64,000 nucleotides of DNA, taken from contig OZ025243.1 in NCBI GenBank assembly GCA_964019155.1, positions 8,719,865 to 8,783,864 on the forward strand. Direction: 5' to 3'. The stretch comes from Osedax fenrisi (lineage: Eukaryota > Annelida > Polychaeta > Sabellida > Siboglinidae). Shown here one piece after another: positions 45,840 through 58,620 of this stretch. Positions within the stretch are counted from its first letter, which is position 1. Each line of letters opens with the position of its first letter. The translations under genes were made by a program, and so were the position numbers. Below the pieces are notes generated by a model that was not told the DNA's origin, ran no database searches, and saw only the letters and a program-made list of their open reading frames with translations.

Positions 45840-47255
45840 CGTGAGCAATCGGCCGTCCGTGGGAGGACAATTATTGAGTGGGAGGGAAGGCAAGGGAGAA
45901 GTAATGAGTCTTGAGGTGGCGTTTAATGGAGGGAGTTGATGAGTTTATTCGTAGGTGTTTGGGTAGGGAGTTCCAGTGGTAAGGGGCAGAGAGGGTAAAT
46001 GAGCGTATATTTGAAGAATGGAGTTTGTATAAATGGAGAGTGGTAAGGATAAAGTTGTTGGAGGAACGGGACTGGAGTGTAGTAATTGGTGTGTGTAGAT
46101 GTAGGAGGGAGGCAAGGTAGTCAGGGGAATTGTGGTGAATAGCTTTGTAGATGGTTAGGGAGAGTTTGTACTTTATACGATAGGGGACTGGAGCGGAATG
46201 GAGCGTCGGATTAAGCGGAGGCAATGTAGGTAGTAGTGGATGGATTTGTGCATATGTGTAAGATGATAGTCAAGAGAAAGGGTGGTATCAATATGGAAGC
46301 CAAGGTTTCGGACGTGTTGAGAGTAGGGGAGTGTGGTATTGTCGAGTGAGGTGGGGGTGGTTCATGGAGGGTGGAGGAACGTTGTGGTAAGTGTAGAAAA
46401 ATAGCTTCCGTTTTAGTGGGGTTAAGTTTTAGAGAGTTGGAGATAAGACATTGGTGTATGGACTTGATACAAGAGGAGAGTCGTTCAGGGGTATACGTAG
46501 GGGAGTCTGTGCAGTTTAGATATAGTTGAAGGTCTTCAGCGTAAGTATGGAAGGAGATGTCGGGGTGGTCAGTGAAGATGTCAAACATGTGGAGGAGGTA
46601 ATTATTGAAGAGGAGTGGGACGAGGACAGAGCCCTGGGGGACACCATGAGTAATGGAGCGGGAGGGGGACGAGTGTGTGTTAATCCTGTCTGAGGAATTG
46701 CGGTTGGTAATGTAGGAGGTGAACCACTTGAGGGCAATGCCTTTGATGCCGATGGCGGAGAGTATGTGTATGATGACATTGTGGTCAAGGATGTCGAAAA
46801 CGATGACATATCAAGGAGGACGAGTATGGTGCCATGGTTGTTGTTCAGGCCATAGAGTATACTTCCGTTATACCTCCGACCTATAGGTCGGAGGTTATGA
46901 GGGTTAGGGCGGATTCCTTTGGAATATGTTAGGGATATTGTTGGCTGTAAGGTAGGTGATGAGTTGGGAGGATACAACACATTCGAGGACTTTGGAATGG
47001 ATTGAGAGGTTGGAGATGGGTCGGTAGTTATAGGAATTCAGGGAGTCAAGATTAGGCTTTTTAAGGATGGGGGGAGATGGCAGCTACTTTGAAATCAGGA
47101 GGGACGGAGCCGGATGAAAGTGAAGTACAGATGATATTGTGGAGGGGTGAAGCAACGGTGTGGGTAATCTGTTTGAGTATAAGTAGGGGAAGAGGATCAA
47201 GGGATGAGGTTGAGGAGGTGGAATTAAGGAGAGAGATTTTGTTGCCATTACATTT
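45840..47255 (-). mobile_element. GC-rich L2-like LINE, RT to 3' end
   Basis: On the minus strand, across two or three frames: FDILDHNVIIHILSAIGIKG, ALKWFTSYITNRN, SITHGVPQGSVLVPLLFNNY (46690-46630), SFHTYAEDLQLYLNCTDSP (46550; catalytic YADD has become YAED), SNSLKLNPTKTEAIFLHL, then 46224-45871 with YKLSLTIYKAIHHNSPDYLA, FTLSAPYHWNSLPKHLRI and RHLKTHYFSLAF before a stop. The layout is that of L2/CR1-group polymerases. About 50 percent GC against an AT-rich host suggests a younger arrival or a different base-composition history. Frameshifts show that it is not active. Confidence 0.88.
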
Positions 47256-47259
47256 CTAT

Positions 47260-47515
47260 TATGCTGCTATTAATTTGTCATGCTATTATGCTGCTGTTAT
47301 GTTTCTATTTAAAGTCTATTATGCTATTATTATGCTGCTATTAATTTTAAAAGTTTATTATGCTGCTATTATGTTGCTATTATTATAATAGCCTCATAAT
47401 ATACTTTAAATAGAAACATAACAGCAGCATAATAGCATGATAAATTAATAGCAGCATAATAGACATTTAAAGGCGATATAATAGTAGTATAATGTAAACA
47501 TTTGAAGCTATTAAA
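47260..47515. repeat. AGCAGCATAATAG-type repeat, inverted block 2
   Basis: 47264-47380 carries the complement (ctattatgctgctattaatt) and 47385-47510 the direct form (aacagcagcataatagcatg), so the block can fold into a long hairpin. Open frames here are by-products of repeats. Confidence 0.8.
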
Positions 47516-47582
47516 TATGCTGTTACGCTGTTATTATGAGACTATTACTGTTTGCTGGGATAGAATAATATTATTCTATCAC

Positions 47583-47850
47583 AACCAAACTTACATACTA
47601 AATACTGCATTCTACTTTGCGTATTTATTGCATAACCAAAATTGCATACTAAATACTGCATTCTACTTTGCGCATTTATTGCACAATCAAACTTGCATAC
47701 TAAATACTGCATTCTACTTTGCGTATTTATTGCATAACCAAAATTGCATACTAAATACTGCATTCTACTTTGCGTATTTATTGCACAAACAAACTTGCAT
47801 ACTAAAACATGCATTCTACTTTGCGCAATTATTGCGCAAGAAACTATTTT
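47583..47850. repeat. 51-bp minisatellite, about 5 units
   Basis: Unit aaatactgcattctactttg, cgtatttattgcataaccaa, aattgcatact. At 17 codons per unit it stays open in both orientations, so the two antiparallel ORFs here are repeat artefacts. Confidence 0.92.
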
Positions 47851-48359
47851 ATTTTGCAAATAAATAGATGCAATAAAGACGCAATATTTGCACAATGTAA
47901 AATCTGTTGTTTACTGGGTAATGTTACGTTGCGGCAACTAGTTTCTGGTTGCTTGGGGTAATTGGATGATAATTTATTAAACTATAATTTAAGAATGTAT
48001 TCCTATAACAATAGTATTATAAATTAGTGCATTACACACAAATACTTGATTAGGATTTATTTATTTTATATCGATATAATTCTATGTTATTATTTGTTTA
48101 TATTGAAACTTCTATTATCAACACATAATAACTATATATATTATACAATATTATCTCGAAATGATAAGATTGTACGGCAATACATGTTTCAATGTTAAGA
48201 AGTTTTACAATGTTTTTAAATATATTTCGATCCTCTAATTTATCAAAAAAGATATATATATTTTTTTATACAATGATTGTTTACATTATTTCTTATATTT
48301 TCTATTTTCTATTTATAAACTGTAAATCGTTTTAAAATTTGTATTTTGTTAGTTTATAT

Positions 48360-48880
48360 TATTGCTTACTTATTTCGCGATTGTTATTTCCCGGATAGTA
48401 AAAGTTATCCAAACATCACAGTTCATCATAGCTACTCTCATACCATAGTATACCATTTTCGCGCTCTAGATTCCTGATGTAGATTTCTGGTGGCCTTCCC
48501 GTCTTCTAATTCTATGATTAGGTTCCCAAAGAACTATATCCAAAACAAATTCTTCATTTCTACGTAAGCGATATATCCAGCAAACTTTAAGAATCGACGT
48601 CTGTTCTTTGTAGATATTTGTTTTTTATTATTTTTTCTATAGACCTATACAGTACTTCTTTGTAACTTTCTGAGACTATTGTACGTTTATTATTAGTATA
48701 ATTCGAGTTTATGTGCCATCAAGTTGTTTGAGTAGTATTTGTATAATGGTCCACGTCTCACAACCAATTCAACTGTGATGTACGTGAGCCTGATTTTTAG
48801 TTTCCTACTAAGAGTTGATTTCCAGATATTCCTCATTTGATGACATGTTATCCATATTATAACTCCTTATATTATTATTT
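48360..48880 (-). mobile_element. RTE-like LINE, strongly decayed C-terminal part
   Basis: It matches the 3' half of 16545-17440 in order: ccaaacatcacagttcatca, gatttctggtggccttcccg, atgattaggttcccaaagaa, catcaagttgtttgagtagt, gtccacgtctcacaaccaat, all on the same strand sense. Confidence 0.75.
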
Positions 48881-49374
48881 GTTTATATTGTCGCAAAATA
48901 TTTCTAATTTCATATTTTCAATTATATATTTGATTACATAATAAATAAATGTACATATTACCAGGGACATGTCCTTGATATTACACTTTGAACACGTTTT
49001 ATTCTAAATATAGAATAAAGGTTGCACTTGTAAACAGATGAATTTTAAAATAATTAAAAAATAAAATGTAAACAATAAAAACTCTTTATGTTAATTGTGA
49101 TATTTAATTAAATTGAATTATTCTAGTAATAACATTTAACATAATCACGATACTATTTATAGTATAACTTTCTAGTATAATATATCTATAGTTACTACTT
49201 TAAATAAAACTCGAATATATAATTATTGTTGGATACTGATATTGGAGTAATCATAAAGCAATCATCATTCAATTTAACACATCGTATTATTAATATAATT
49301 AAGATATTATCAATTATAACTGAATTGTCAAATATATTAAATAACCTATTATTTTCTCTCTCTATATATATATG

Positions 49375-49680
49375 ATGATGATGATGATGATTACATAATG
49401 TATAGCGGCACTAAACTAGGGATATGTAGACACCTTCGATCGTGCGGGAAGTAAATAATAATAAGATAATACTAATACGATAACAATTAAATAATAATAA
49501 TACGTTGCAGATAAAACAAGACAAAAAGAACAAGTAAATAAATAATAAGTTGAACGATTTAGTGATTATACGCATAGAGAAAAAAGAAGGAATAATATTT
49601 ATAAATCTTTTGAGGGATTTAATAGAACGAATGGCAGGATGCATCCATGGAGGGATATTCACTATTGTTTTTGTATGTAT
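49375..49680 (-). mobile_element. L2-like LINE 3' end with (ATC)n tail
   Basis: The minus frame gives IPPWMHPAIRSIKSLKRFIN, the usual polymerase end. The 3' UTR ends in a short (CAT)n tail at 49373-49392. Related to 27283-27312 and 50448-50545. Confidence 0.65.
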
Positions 49681-50037
49681 ATAGCATATACTATATACAC
49701 ATATTTTTAATTAGACATAATACCTATATACTACTAAATAGTGTAAATAAATTAAAAAGTATTAAATTAGCTGTGTAAATATTAAAAAATATATTATTAT
49801 TAAACAAAAATAAAATTGCATTATATTTCATTAAGTGAAATTTTAATAAATTTAATAAAAATTTGCATATTTACATAAGTCATAAAAACTATATAAAAGC
49901 TAACGTATATTAATTATTTGTTAAGGTAATTCATGTATACGATATATATATATACATATATATATATTCAATTATTTTCTTGATAAATATAATTACTATC
50001 TATTGAATAACGACGTGCTACACAGATCGTTCTCGAT

Positions 50038-50120
50038 ATACAGTGTACACAATGCACAGTATACACTGTACAATATACACTGTACACTGTACAATATACA
50101 CTGTACATTGTACACTGTTC
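50038..50120. repeat. TACACTGTACA-type palindromic tandem repeat
   Basis: Runs of gtacactgtacaatatacac in which each unit is itself nearly self-complementary. Confidence 0.85.
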
Positions 50121-50139
50121 ATGTTATTAATGACTGCGC

Positions 50140-50312
50140 ATTATAAAATAATATTTAGAAGTGATCGTATATAATTGTGTATAAATAAATGTTCAGATCT
50201 CGTTAAAACCATGGATACCTTAACACCATAGCGGCTTCGATGGGACATTAGAACCATATGGTTATAAGTGAAAACTTCATCTATGTCCCTGTATAGGATG
50301 AAAGGACAACAG
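50140..50312 (+). mobile_element. tRNA-derived SINE, copy 3 (5'-truncated)
   Basis: atatttagaagtgatcgtat, ctcgttaaaaccatggatac, gcggcttcgatgggacatta, ataagtgaaaacttcatcta; ends near ggatgaaaggac. No tRNA head. Confidence 0.88.
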
Positions 50313-50447
50313 TTAAGGATTAATTATAGAACCTCTAATTAATATCTATATGTAGATACTTATATTTAAAATAGCCGTATCTAATTAAGCTAAATATATA
50401 TATTTTTCCGTAATATAAATTTAAAAAATATAAAAATATGTAAATAT

Positions 50448-50545
50448 ATGATGATGATGATATTAGGTTTATTTGCACTAAAATAGGGTCATGTAGACCA
50501 CTTCGCGAAGAAAATAATAATAAAATAATATCAATACGATAATAG
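50448..50545 (-). mobile_element. L2-like LINE 3' terminal fragment
   Basis: The reverse complement has gcaaataaacctaatatcat and a (CAT)n tail, parallel to 49375-49480. Confidence 0.6.
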
Positions 50546-50793
50546 TTTAATAATAATATATATATACATATAACATATTAAATACATTATACCACATATA
50601 CCACATATACCACATATAACATAACATAACACTTGAATAACACTTCGTAATTAAGTATACCTCTACACATATTACTGTCTAGGTTGTAATAGTGCACATA
50701 CGTCAATATGATGAAAATGCAGGCTATGATATTTGAAATGGGGTTCGCATGACTCATTATTTATAAAACTATGTATATTTACATATTTATATA

Positions 50794-50797
<4 letters not shown>

Positions 50798-50841
<44 letters not shown>

Positions 50842-50850
50842 ATATATATA
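50798..50850. repeat. (AT)n microsatellite
   Basis: Alternating AT with one interruption. Confidence 0.93.
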
Positions 50851-51431
50851 CATAAAATATTATCATGCCACTATTTAAGAGTATATTTATGAGACCCCTT
50901 AGGGTGTGTTCGCGGTTGGTGTATTGCGGTATTCTGTAGGGGCATAATCGATTCAAGGGTGTATAGAGGATATCATTTATCATTTCTAGTTTAAATATAA
51001 ATTATTATATCGTTATATTATCTGTTATATAAATATATTGATATATTGAAAATAATATTATGTTATTTTAAACATTCTCTATTACATTGTTAATATCCCT
51101 AAATAAAAATCTGTAAATGATTTCATACTTAAGTCGAGAATTCTCGAAGTATACTTTCCCGTACTATAGTACGTGTACTATTTTAAATACTAGTATACAG
51201 TTTTATATGATATGTATCAATTCAATTAAATAATAAGCAAATATATACATATATGTATCGGCATATATATCTCTATATTAAAATATATTTTTCAGAAAGG
51301 TATCAAATATGAGGTAGCATATAAATTAAATCTCGATTCACTAATAATTAGGTCATATATTATAATACTCGTTATAACGAACACCACTATCGCTATCGTA
51401 GTACGAACCTGTTCGTTATATGGACGTTCTT

Positions 51432-51600
51432 CAACTTCTACTTATTCTTCTTCTTCTTTTACTTCTACTACTACTTCTACTTCTACTTCTACTTCTTCTA
51501 TTTCTACTTCTTCTTCTACTTCTACTTCTACTACTACTTCTACTTCTACTTCTACTTCTACTTCTTATTCTTCTATTTCTACTTCTACTTCTGTTATTTT
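51432..51600. repeat. (CTTCTA)n / (CTT)n microsatellite
   Basis: About 170 bases of pure pyrimidine-rich cttcta/cttctt units. The poly-Leu frame is an artefact of the repeat. Confidence 0.95.
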
Positions 51601-51659
51601 TTACTATTCACTCTGACTCGCTAATCGTATTTACAATTTGAAAAATTATCCTTTTTTCC

Positions 51660-53121
51660 ATCTTTTTTGAATATAATATTTTATTATAATTAATTTTTAT
51701 ATTTTATTTTCAATATATGTTTATAAATATATTCATTTAATTATATAAAAATGCATACCATAAAATGTATTAAAAATATACAAAATTCTAAAAATAAAAA
51801 TTCGATATATCTAAAGAATTTAGAAAAGAAATTACAAATTTAAATTCTAATAATGCAATATTGAAATACAATATGTATTTAATAAAGTAATCTTAAGATT
51901 ATTTCTTTAGTGTAAATAATACTATAAATAATATTTGGTATACAAAATAATTATTTATATGTATTATATATGTACTCTTTTATAGAAGTTATATCTCCTA
52001 ATTATTACATTTCTAGTGGAAGACTACATGTTGACCACTTTTTGTAATTTTTGAAGTTAACATAATTATATATATATATATATAATTATAATGACGACTA
52101 AATTAGACATTAGTGTAGACACTGTATATAGTGTATACAGTGTTATAACAATTGTATACACTAGTGTAAATGAGCTCCTACCTATTGTACGGTACCGGGA
52201 CAATATATAAAGTTAGGTTTTGCGAATATGCATTGAAGAGTCAACTCTTATATTTGGGATTAAAATTAAATATTATTAAAACTAATATGATTATTTTCTT
52301 ATACTCTGTGCTAATTTTTTATATAATTATTCAATATTCGCTAAACTGTTTTCATCAATATTGTATTGCGCATTATATTCCAGATATCGTTATGCCACAA
52401 CGACAGCCAAACGCTTTCCTATTTATACTTATAAACATATGATAAGGATAATGTTATGTTGAACATATATTTCTATAATGATTAATCAGATCAATATGTA
52501 AATTAGTCATATAATAGAACGCACTTCTTCGGGTAATCCGTTTGTCCATCTTCTTAATTGTTCGTTTAATAGATTTAAAATATTCTAAGCAGAATATTTC
52601 ATTACTTAATTCCTTACATTCCCTTTAAGATAATTATAAAACTTAGTGTTATATAGTTTTTACATTTTTATTTTACCAGCTATATACATCTAGGAGCTAT
52701 TTATTTAAAACTATAGAGTATTATGGAGGTATTTAACTTTTTATAAAAATCTCCTTTATTGCTATTAATAAATGACAAATATTTGTTATAAATTAATTAA
52801 AACTTACTTTTACTGGTGTTTGTAGTTCTATGGTATTTTATATAGTGTTTGTTTTTACTAAGCACATACTATTATTTATTTTAACTAGGTTATTTTGTTC
52901 GTTCCTGTATATTTTCTATATTTTACTCATATTTCTATATTTCCATATACAAAATAAATGAAAAAATAAGTAAATATATAATTACTATCAATTTATTTAC
53001 TACCATTAATTCATTAAGTTTATTCTAATATTTCATATATATCATTGCAATTCTATAGAATTCTATACAAAACATATTTTGAAATTATTTAGATATTTCA
53101 CAAACTACTCGCTATATGCAT

Positions 53122-53162
<41 letters not shown>

Positions 53163-53230
53163 TTATTTATATGTATATAATCTATATTTAACTTTATACA
53201 AAAAGTATACTATTTTTAAAATTATTAATT
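51660..53230. other. AT-rich, no gene seen
   Basis: I searched this stretch for a membrane exon belonging to the final exon at 53243 and found no GC-richer phase-1 block. A 90-codon frame at 52170-52442 has no splice context or recognisable domain. Confidence 0.5.
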
Positions 53231-53242
53231 GTTAATTTCAAG

Positions 53243-53349
53243 TTCCGCGAAACAGGAAGGCGATGTACAGTCAAGAGAAAGCTTCAAGGAGTTCAAAAAT
53301 AGCCGCCGAACATGCTCAAAATCTAGTAGATAAAGAAATTGGTTATTAA
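53243..53349 (+). CDS. Orphan final exon of the membrane-protein family (gene D)
   Basis: The acceptor ttgttaatttcaag is followed in phase 1 by V, PRNRKAMYSQEKASRSSKIA, AEHAQNLVDKEIGY and stop (53347-53349). It has 35 residues including the split codon, the same size class as the final exons of genes A (33), B (33) and C (36). It is polar, basic and GC-richer than the flanks. Sequence similarity to the others is low. A second reading frame (AKQEGDVQSRESFKEFKNSR) is also open, so frame choice rests on phase. No matching membrane exon was seen upstream. Confidence 0.45.
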
Positions 53350-53929
53350 TACATTATCAGAAATTATTTTTAAATATAATAATAATAATAAAGAACTTGT
53401 ATACATATTATATTAAATACTCTTCTTGGTAGTTATATATCTGTTATGAATCATAACTTATGATATGGAATATTCTTTGGTATACACTGTAGAATATGTT
53501 GCCATATTATTATATGAAATTATAAAAAATAGTATTCTAAATTTGAATACAAACTGGAGTATTCTTTTTTCTAACAGTGTATTAAATTTACTAACTTTAA
53601 ATAAAGTGACCTAATTATGAATGCTAAAATATTTTATATATTCTAAAATTGGTCTACAATTAATTGTATATAAATTGAATGATATTGTACCAATATTATA
53701 ATGAGTTGGATTTATTGATAATAAGGATGTATAAATGTTCGGTACATAATGGGAAAACGTTAACAACCCACTGGAGACCCTAACCCATACTTCTAAAATG
53801 CAACATATAATTAGTTTGCATATCAAACTACATTATGATATATATTAAGATATAATTAATATTCTTTATTTACTTTATATTTATCGTAATATCGAGGAGA
53901 AAAACTTAATAAATTCCACTTGCCGGAAA

Positions 53930-54125
53930 TGTTGTAACTTTAAACCATTTTCTATCAAGTTGTAATGGGATATCCCATATAAAGTTATTATATTTCAGAC
54001 AAATTGACGGAAAGTAAGGGATTTTCTCACTAAAATTGTAGTTTACTTAATAGAATATTCGAATCATTTTAAATTTAACATATTTTCGTCAAGTAGCCGA
54101 AAATATTTGTAGTGATATATCCATT
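53930..54125. mobile_element. CCGGAAA-type MITE, copy 3
   Basis: cttgccggaaatgttgtaac, gggatatcccatataaagtt, ttatatttcagacaaattga, cggaaagtaagg; shares internal blocks with 45363-45482 and 14822-15034. Confidence 0.65.
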
Positions 54126-54279
54126 TTAGTGTAATTATAATTTTGTAATTGAATAAATAAAATATATTAAAACTATAATAAAACAGCCAGAGCATACGGT
54201 ATATTTATAAACGAAACTGGTTAGAATATATATATATAGATATATATATATATATATATATACTTCTAAAAGTTGTCAA

Positions 54280-54860
54280 ATCATATAGATATATTTGACA
54301 TTGGATTTCAGAGGACTTATCTGATGATATTGATATATATAGTAATATTAAACAGTTATATAAACAAAGCTATGCAATATCATATAACTTTAATCATTGC
54401 TCTAAGGATACACAAATTATTCTCTTTAAAATATGTGTTTCTAATATATACCTTAGTAGCATATGGATACCAAATAGATATTGCATGGCTAAACTTAATA
54501 TAGCTTATAATAATGCTTATCGTATTGTTATGAACTACATACGTAGAAATAGTGCCTCTTTAATGTTTTTTAACGATTATGTTAATAATTTAACTGTTAA
54601 ATTACGCAAGTCATATTATTCGCTATATAAACGAATACAATTATCGTGTAATTCATTAATTGTTCAATTATAGGAATATAATATTGTGTTCCCATCGCCA
54701 CTGTTTACCATATGGTATAACTCATTGTTTGTATAGTATTTTAAATTTCGTTTCTTAAATTAATTGTTTTTTTTTTTAGTTTATTCTTTTTAATTTTCGT
54801 TTATATTCTATGGACCTCTGTATTTCATGTCTGATTTAAATAAATAAATAACAAATATAT
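54280..54860 (+). mobile_element. LINE polymerase C-terminal fragment
   Basis: The open frame 54485-54673 reads KLNIAYNNAYRIVMNYIRRN, SASLMFFNDYVNNLTVKLRK, SYYSLYKRIQLSCNSLI and stop. The pattern A-YN-x-A-x-R ... SAS-x-MF ... LRK is typical of the tail of certain non-LTR polymerases. The 3' UTR ends gatttaaataaataaataac. The upstream part (54280-54480) is decayed. Confidence 0.7.
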
Positions 54861-55089
54861 TTATATATATATATATGTGTGTGTGAATGAATAAATGTAA
54901 TCAGTTTATAGACAACGTCTAAGGAGGATCAATGAAAGCGATGAGCTGTATTGATTCGATACCTCCTGACAGTATATGTAGTGTCATATATCATCATATT
55001 CATTCGGATAAAAAATAAAACATAATAAAATAATAATTCACATTTCTTTTTAAAATAAAAATAAAATAAATGACACTGAAATAAAAATC

Positions 55090-56292
55090 AGGGGTACCCC
55101 CATAAGAAAATATATAATTAAGAACAAATACATTTTTTATAAAAGATTAAAATTAATTTGAAAAAAAAACAGTATACATTTACTAAACTTAATTAGCAAC
55201 AATGATATATCGAATCCTGGAAGAATATAAGTGAATTAATTTCACTATTATTTACAATAAAGTTATTAATTGACTTACCTATGTCTGAAAAATAACTATT
55301 AAACTCCTCACATTAGTTATAAATATCATATATTAATCTTTCATCGTATTCTAATACAGTTGGGAGATTATTTTGTGATTTATATATTAAATTGTTTATA
55401 GTTCTCCAATTTTCAGTGTGATTATTGTTAGTGAAAATATTTGAATACAATTTATTTTTTTCATATTTTATATTTATTAATTAGATTTTTATATTTAATA
55501 TATGTATTTGGACAACTGCTCTTTTTAAATAAATTAAAATGTTTATTTTTCTTTCTAATATTTTTTAATTTGGTATTTTTAATATGATGTTTTTTATCTG
55601 TTTTTTATAAGTCAATGGACATACTTTATTGATTATTGTATCGAAAATAAATGTATCATAGTATAAACAAAGATCAGGTATATTAAATACATTTTATAAT
55701 TGGACAGTTCAATATTAAACAAGTTAATTTTATTGTCATTGGTATTTTAAGGTTATAATTATATTCACAATTTACGTTAGATACCTTATCGATATTAATT
55801 ATATTAAATATTACAGAATTATCTGATATATTAATTATCTGTATTAATAACACTATTTAATAAATCTATATTACTATTTGTTAATGTATTATCAAGCAAT
55901 GTTATTTCTCGATGTTGTCAACCGAGTGGGTATATTAATTGTACTGAGAAAACCTAGTTGTGATAAAATATGATTAAAATTAAAAGTATGAGAATTAAAA
56001 ATATCTAAAAAGTCAATATTAAAATCACTACAAATAAAAATATCTGTATTTATATATTAAACAAAATTATAAAAGAAATCATTAAAAGTTTGTATCGGAA
56101 TTAAGTGCTATATATAATTCAGTAAATATTAGTAGTTTAGCCTTATTTTTAATTTTAATGTAATACTGAGTATTTCAATATCATCATCAATAGCAATTGA
56201 TTAATCATTTAGTGAAGAACAGTCTAAATATGTGTTTGTACAAATCAAAACACCACCACCTCTTTTTTTCTTTTTAATAAACGGATGGTTTG
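55090..56292 (-). mobile_element. LINE endonuclease and linker, decayed
   Basis: On the minus strand: KKKRGGGVLICTNTYLDC (56270), DIFICSDFNIDFLDIFNSHT (56040), LGFLSTINIPTRLTTSRNNI (55950), then linker with HTENWRTINNLIYKSQNN and FNSYFSDIGKSINNFIVNN (55400-55260). These are the APE endonuclease GDFN-type block (here SDFN), PTR-T block and the pre-RT linker. Several stops. An AT tract (56300-56331) bounds the 5' side; the RT is absent. Confidence 0.75.
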
Positions 56293-56295
56293 AAA

Positions 56296-56336
<41 letters not shown>

Positions 56337-57389
56337 GTTTACATAAAATTATATATTTCAAATTAAATCAATAGAGATATTTAGAATTCTTTGTTTTAGA
56401 ATTCGTAATTTTATTATTTATAATATATATTATTTTATATCATAAATCTCACGTAATTTAAATATATTATTCGTTTATTGATTATCATAAATTAAATTAA
56501 CACTTGAATAACTAAATAATATATATATATATAATTAAATAATAACTATATATTCAATGTAAAACTATATTGTAGACGTTCTATCTCCAACTATCTTCGG
56601 TAAGTATATATTATATCATAAATTATTATAAATTCATATTATTATAATAATTTATCATCCAAAACAATATATCGATATATATATTTAGTATTAACATTGA
56701 AGTATTATATTGTATACATTATGTATATAATCTAATCAATAATAATGATAACAAACAAAAAACAAAATGCCTTAAAAAAATATGTTTATTATGTGTTATT
56801 TGTATACCATTACTTATTGTATTTTTATACTTTATATAAAATTAATGATCATGTAATTATTATCTATTTAGTATAAAATAACTAATATTTCTTTGGTTTA
56901 AAATTTCGTTTGAAACTTGATTTCATTAATGCATTTGTACTCAATGCCGCGAACTACGAGCCTCGTCGCTTATAATCACTATAGTGATTCACTCCATGTA
57001 TATACATATAATCACAATAAGGCCTATTTCAGAATATTGTATACTATAGTGTATAGTATACAATATATAATAGAATAATAATATAATATAATATATGGCA
57101 TATATTCACCTTTTTGGTATACATAGATATACCAATTATACGCATTTAAATTGTATACTATGTATATAGTTGTATTAGAATTATATGTTATTTATAATTG
57201 TAATATACTATATTCAAATGAACAATTTCTGATAATTTATAAAAAAAAGTCCTACTCATCCAGTATAATAATCATAAAATTGACTATAATATATTTCCGA
57301 CACATCAAAAAGTCTGAATTTCCAATATATCTTATCCGATTAATTTAACGTGGAACTAGATACGAATCCAAATAAACTAAATGTGTCCG

Positions 57390-58130
57390 ACTTATCGAGA
57401 CATCCAACTTATCCGTAATCCGACTTACCGAGAGTTCCTTACTAAATATCAAACTCTCTGTCGCAGTTTCGCAGTTCGCGATTTCTTAACAATTTTCTTC
57501 TATCCTTCTCTATTTTTCGTTCTTAACATGGCTTCTTCCGATCTAAGACCGGAACAATTCCACGATATTATATTGCCATTTAATTTTAGGCCTCCCTCTC
57601 TTTTTTTACCATCAATAGTACCGTAGAGAAGTGTTTTGGACATAGTATAAGATCTTGTTACATGACCAAACCATTTTAACTTTTTCGTAATGAACATTGC
57701 TAATAATTCAGAGTGAGGGCCAATTTCACGGGTTACTATACTTATTACTTCAATATTAGTAATTCTTTCTCTGTATGTTATATTCTTTAATCTTCTTAAA
57801 CATATAATTTATAGCGCTCTTATTTTTCCTTACAGTTATTTGGTATAGTCCATATTTCACATGCATATAAGAATATTGAGCTAACTAATGATAGCATAAA
57901 TTTCATTTTCAATTTCAGTTGTAGTGATATATCTTTCCATATAATATTTAGTTTAGATAAATCTTCTACCGTCTGTCCTGTTCTAGCTTTTATTTCGTTA
58001 TTTGATCCTTTATTATCAATGATTGCTCCTAAGTATTTAAATGTGTCAACAATTTTAAGTGGTTCATTATTTATTTTTATTTCTGATGTGAATTTACCTT
58101 CGGAATTAGTCGATATAAAATTATTAATAA
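57390..58130 (-). mobile_element. RTE-like LINE, RT C-terminal part, second family
   Basis: On the minus strand: KIVDTFKYLGAIIDNKGSNN (58060-58000), ARTGQTVEDLSKLN, FMLSLVSSIFLYACEIW (57900), then 57697-57500 with KLKWFGHVTRSYTMSKTLLY and GTIDGKKREGG. The FKYLGA, YACE-x-W and WFGHV-x-R order is characteristic of RTE-type elements. It differs from the family at 16545-17440. Confidence 0.82.
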
Positions 58131-58180
58131 TATTAATAATAATGATAATACTTATTTAGAAAATCATTATACCGATCATA

Positions 58181-58181
<1 letters not shown>

Positions 58182-58216
<35 letters not shown>
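58182..58216. repeat. (AT)n microsatellite
   Basis: Alternating AT. Confidence 0.95.
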
Positions 58217-58220
<4 letters not shown>

Positions 58221-58620
58221 GTATAATAAAGTTATACATTTATATCTTAGTTTGAAATAATTAGACGTCAACGTAAATATAATAATTTGTATTTATACAT
58301 TTATTATACCAGTATAATTAAACTTATTTTATAGATATCATAATCTTCTAAATATAATTATTATTATTAATATTATTATCATTATCACTATTATAAAATT
58401 TCCGAAAAATAGGCGCATATCTCAACTCTCTCTCTGGTTAGATTATCTCATTGTTCTATATATAAACATCCACTAGTGTAACTTCAACAGATGGCTATTG
58501 TCTATTGTGACCGCCCAGCCCACGTGATCTTATCCCTGTCTTATATTACCCTTATTTAGGTAATATACCCGATAGGTTAAGTGTTACTAACATTGTTTTA
58601 GTGAGTTACAGTACTACAGT

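Noticed and set aside
47502..47895. Two antiparallel ORFs of about 120 residues
   Set aside because: Both arise from the 51-bp tandem repeat, which is divisible by three and stop-free in both senses.
50672..50983. 103-residue minus ORF
   Set aside because: About a third of it is an (AT)n tract read as Ile-Tyr, with no supporting features.
51420..51641. Poly-leucine membrane protein
   Set aside because: Translation of a CTTCTA/CTT microsatellite.
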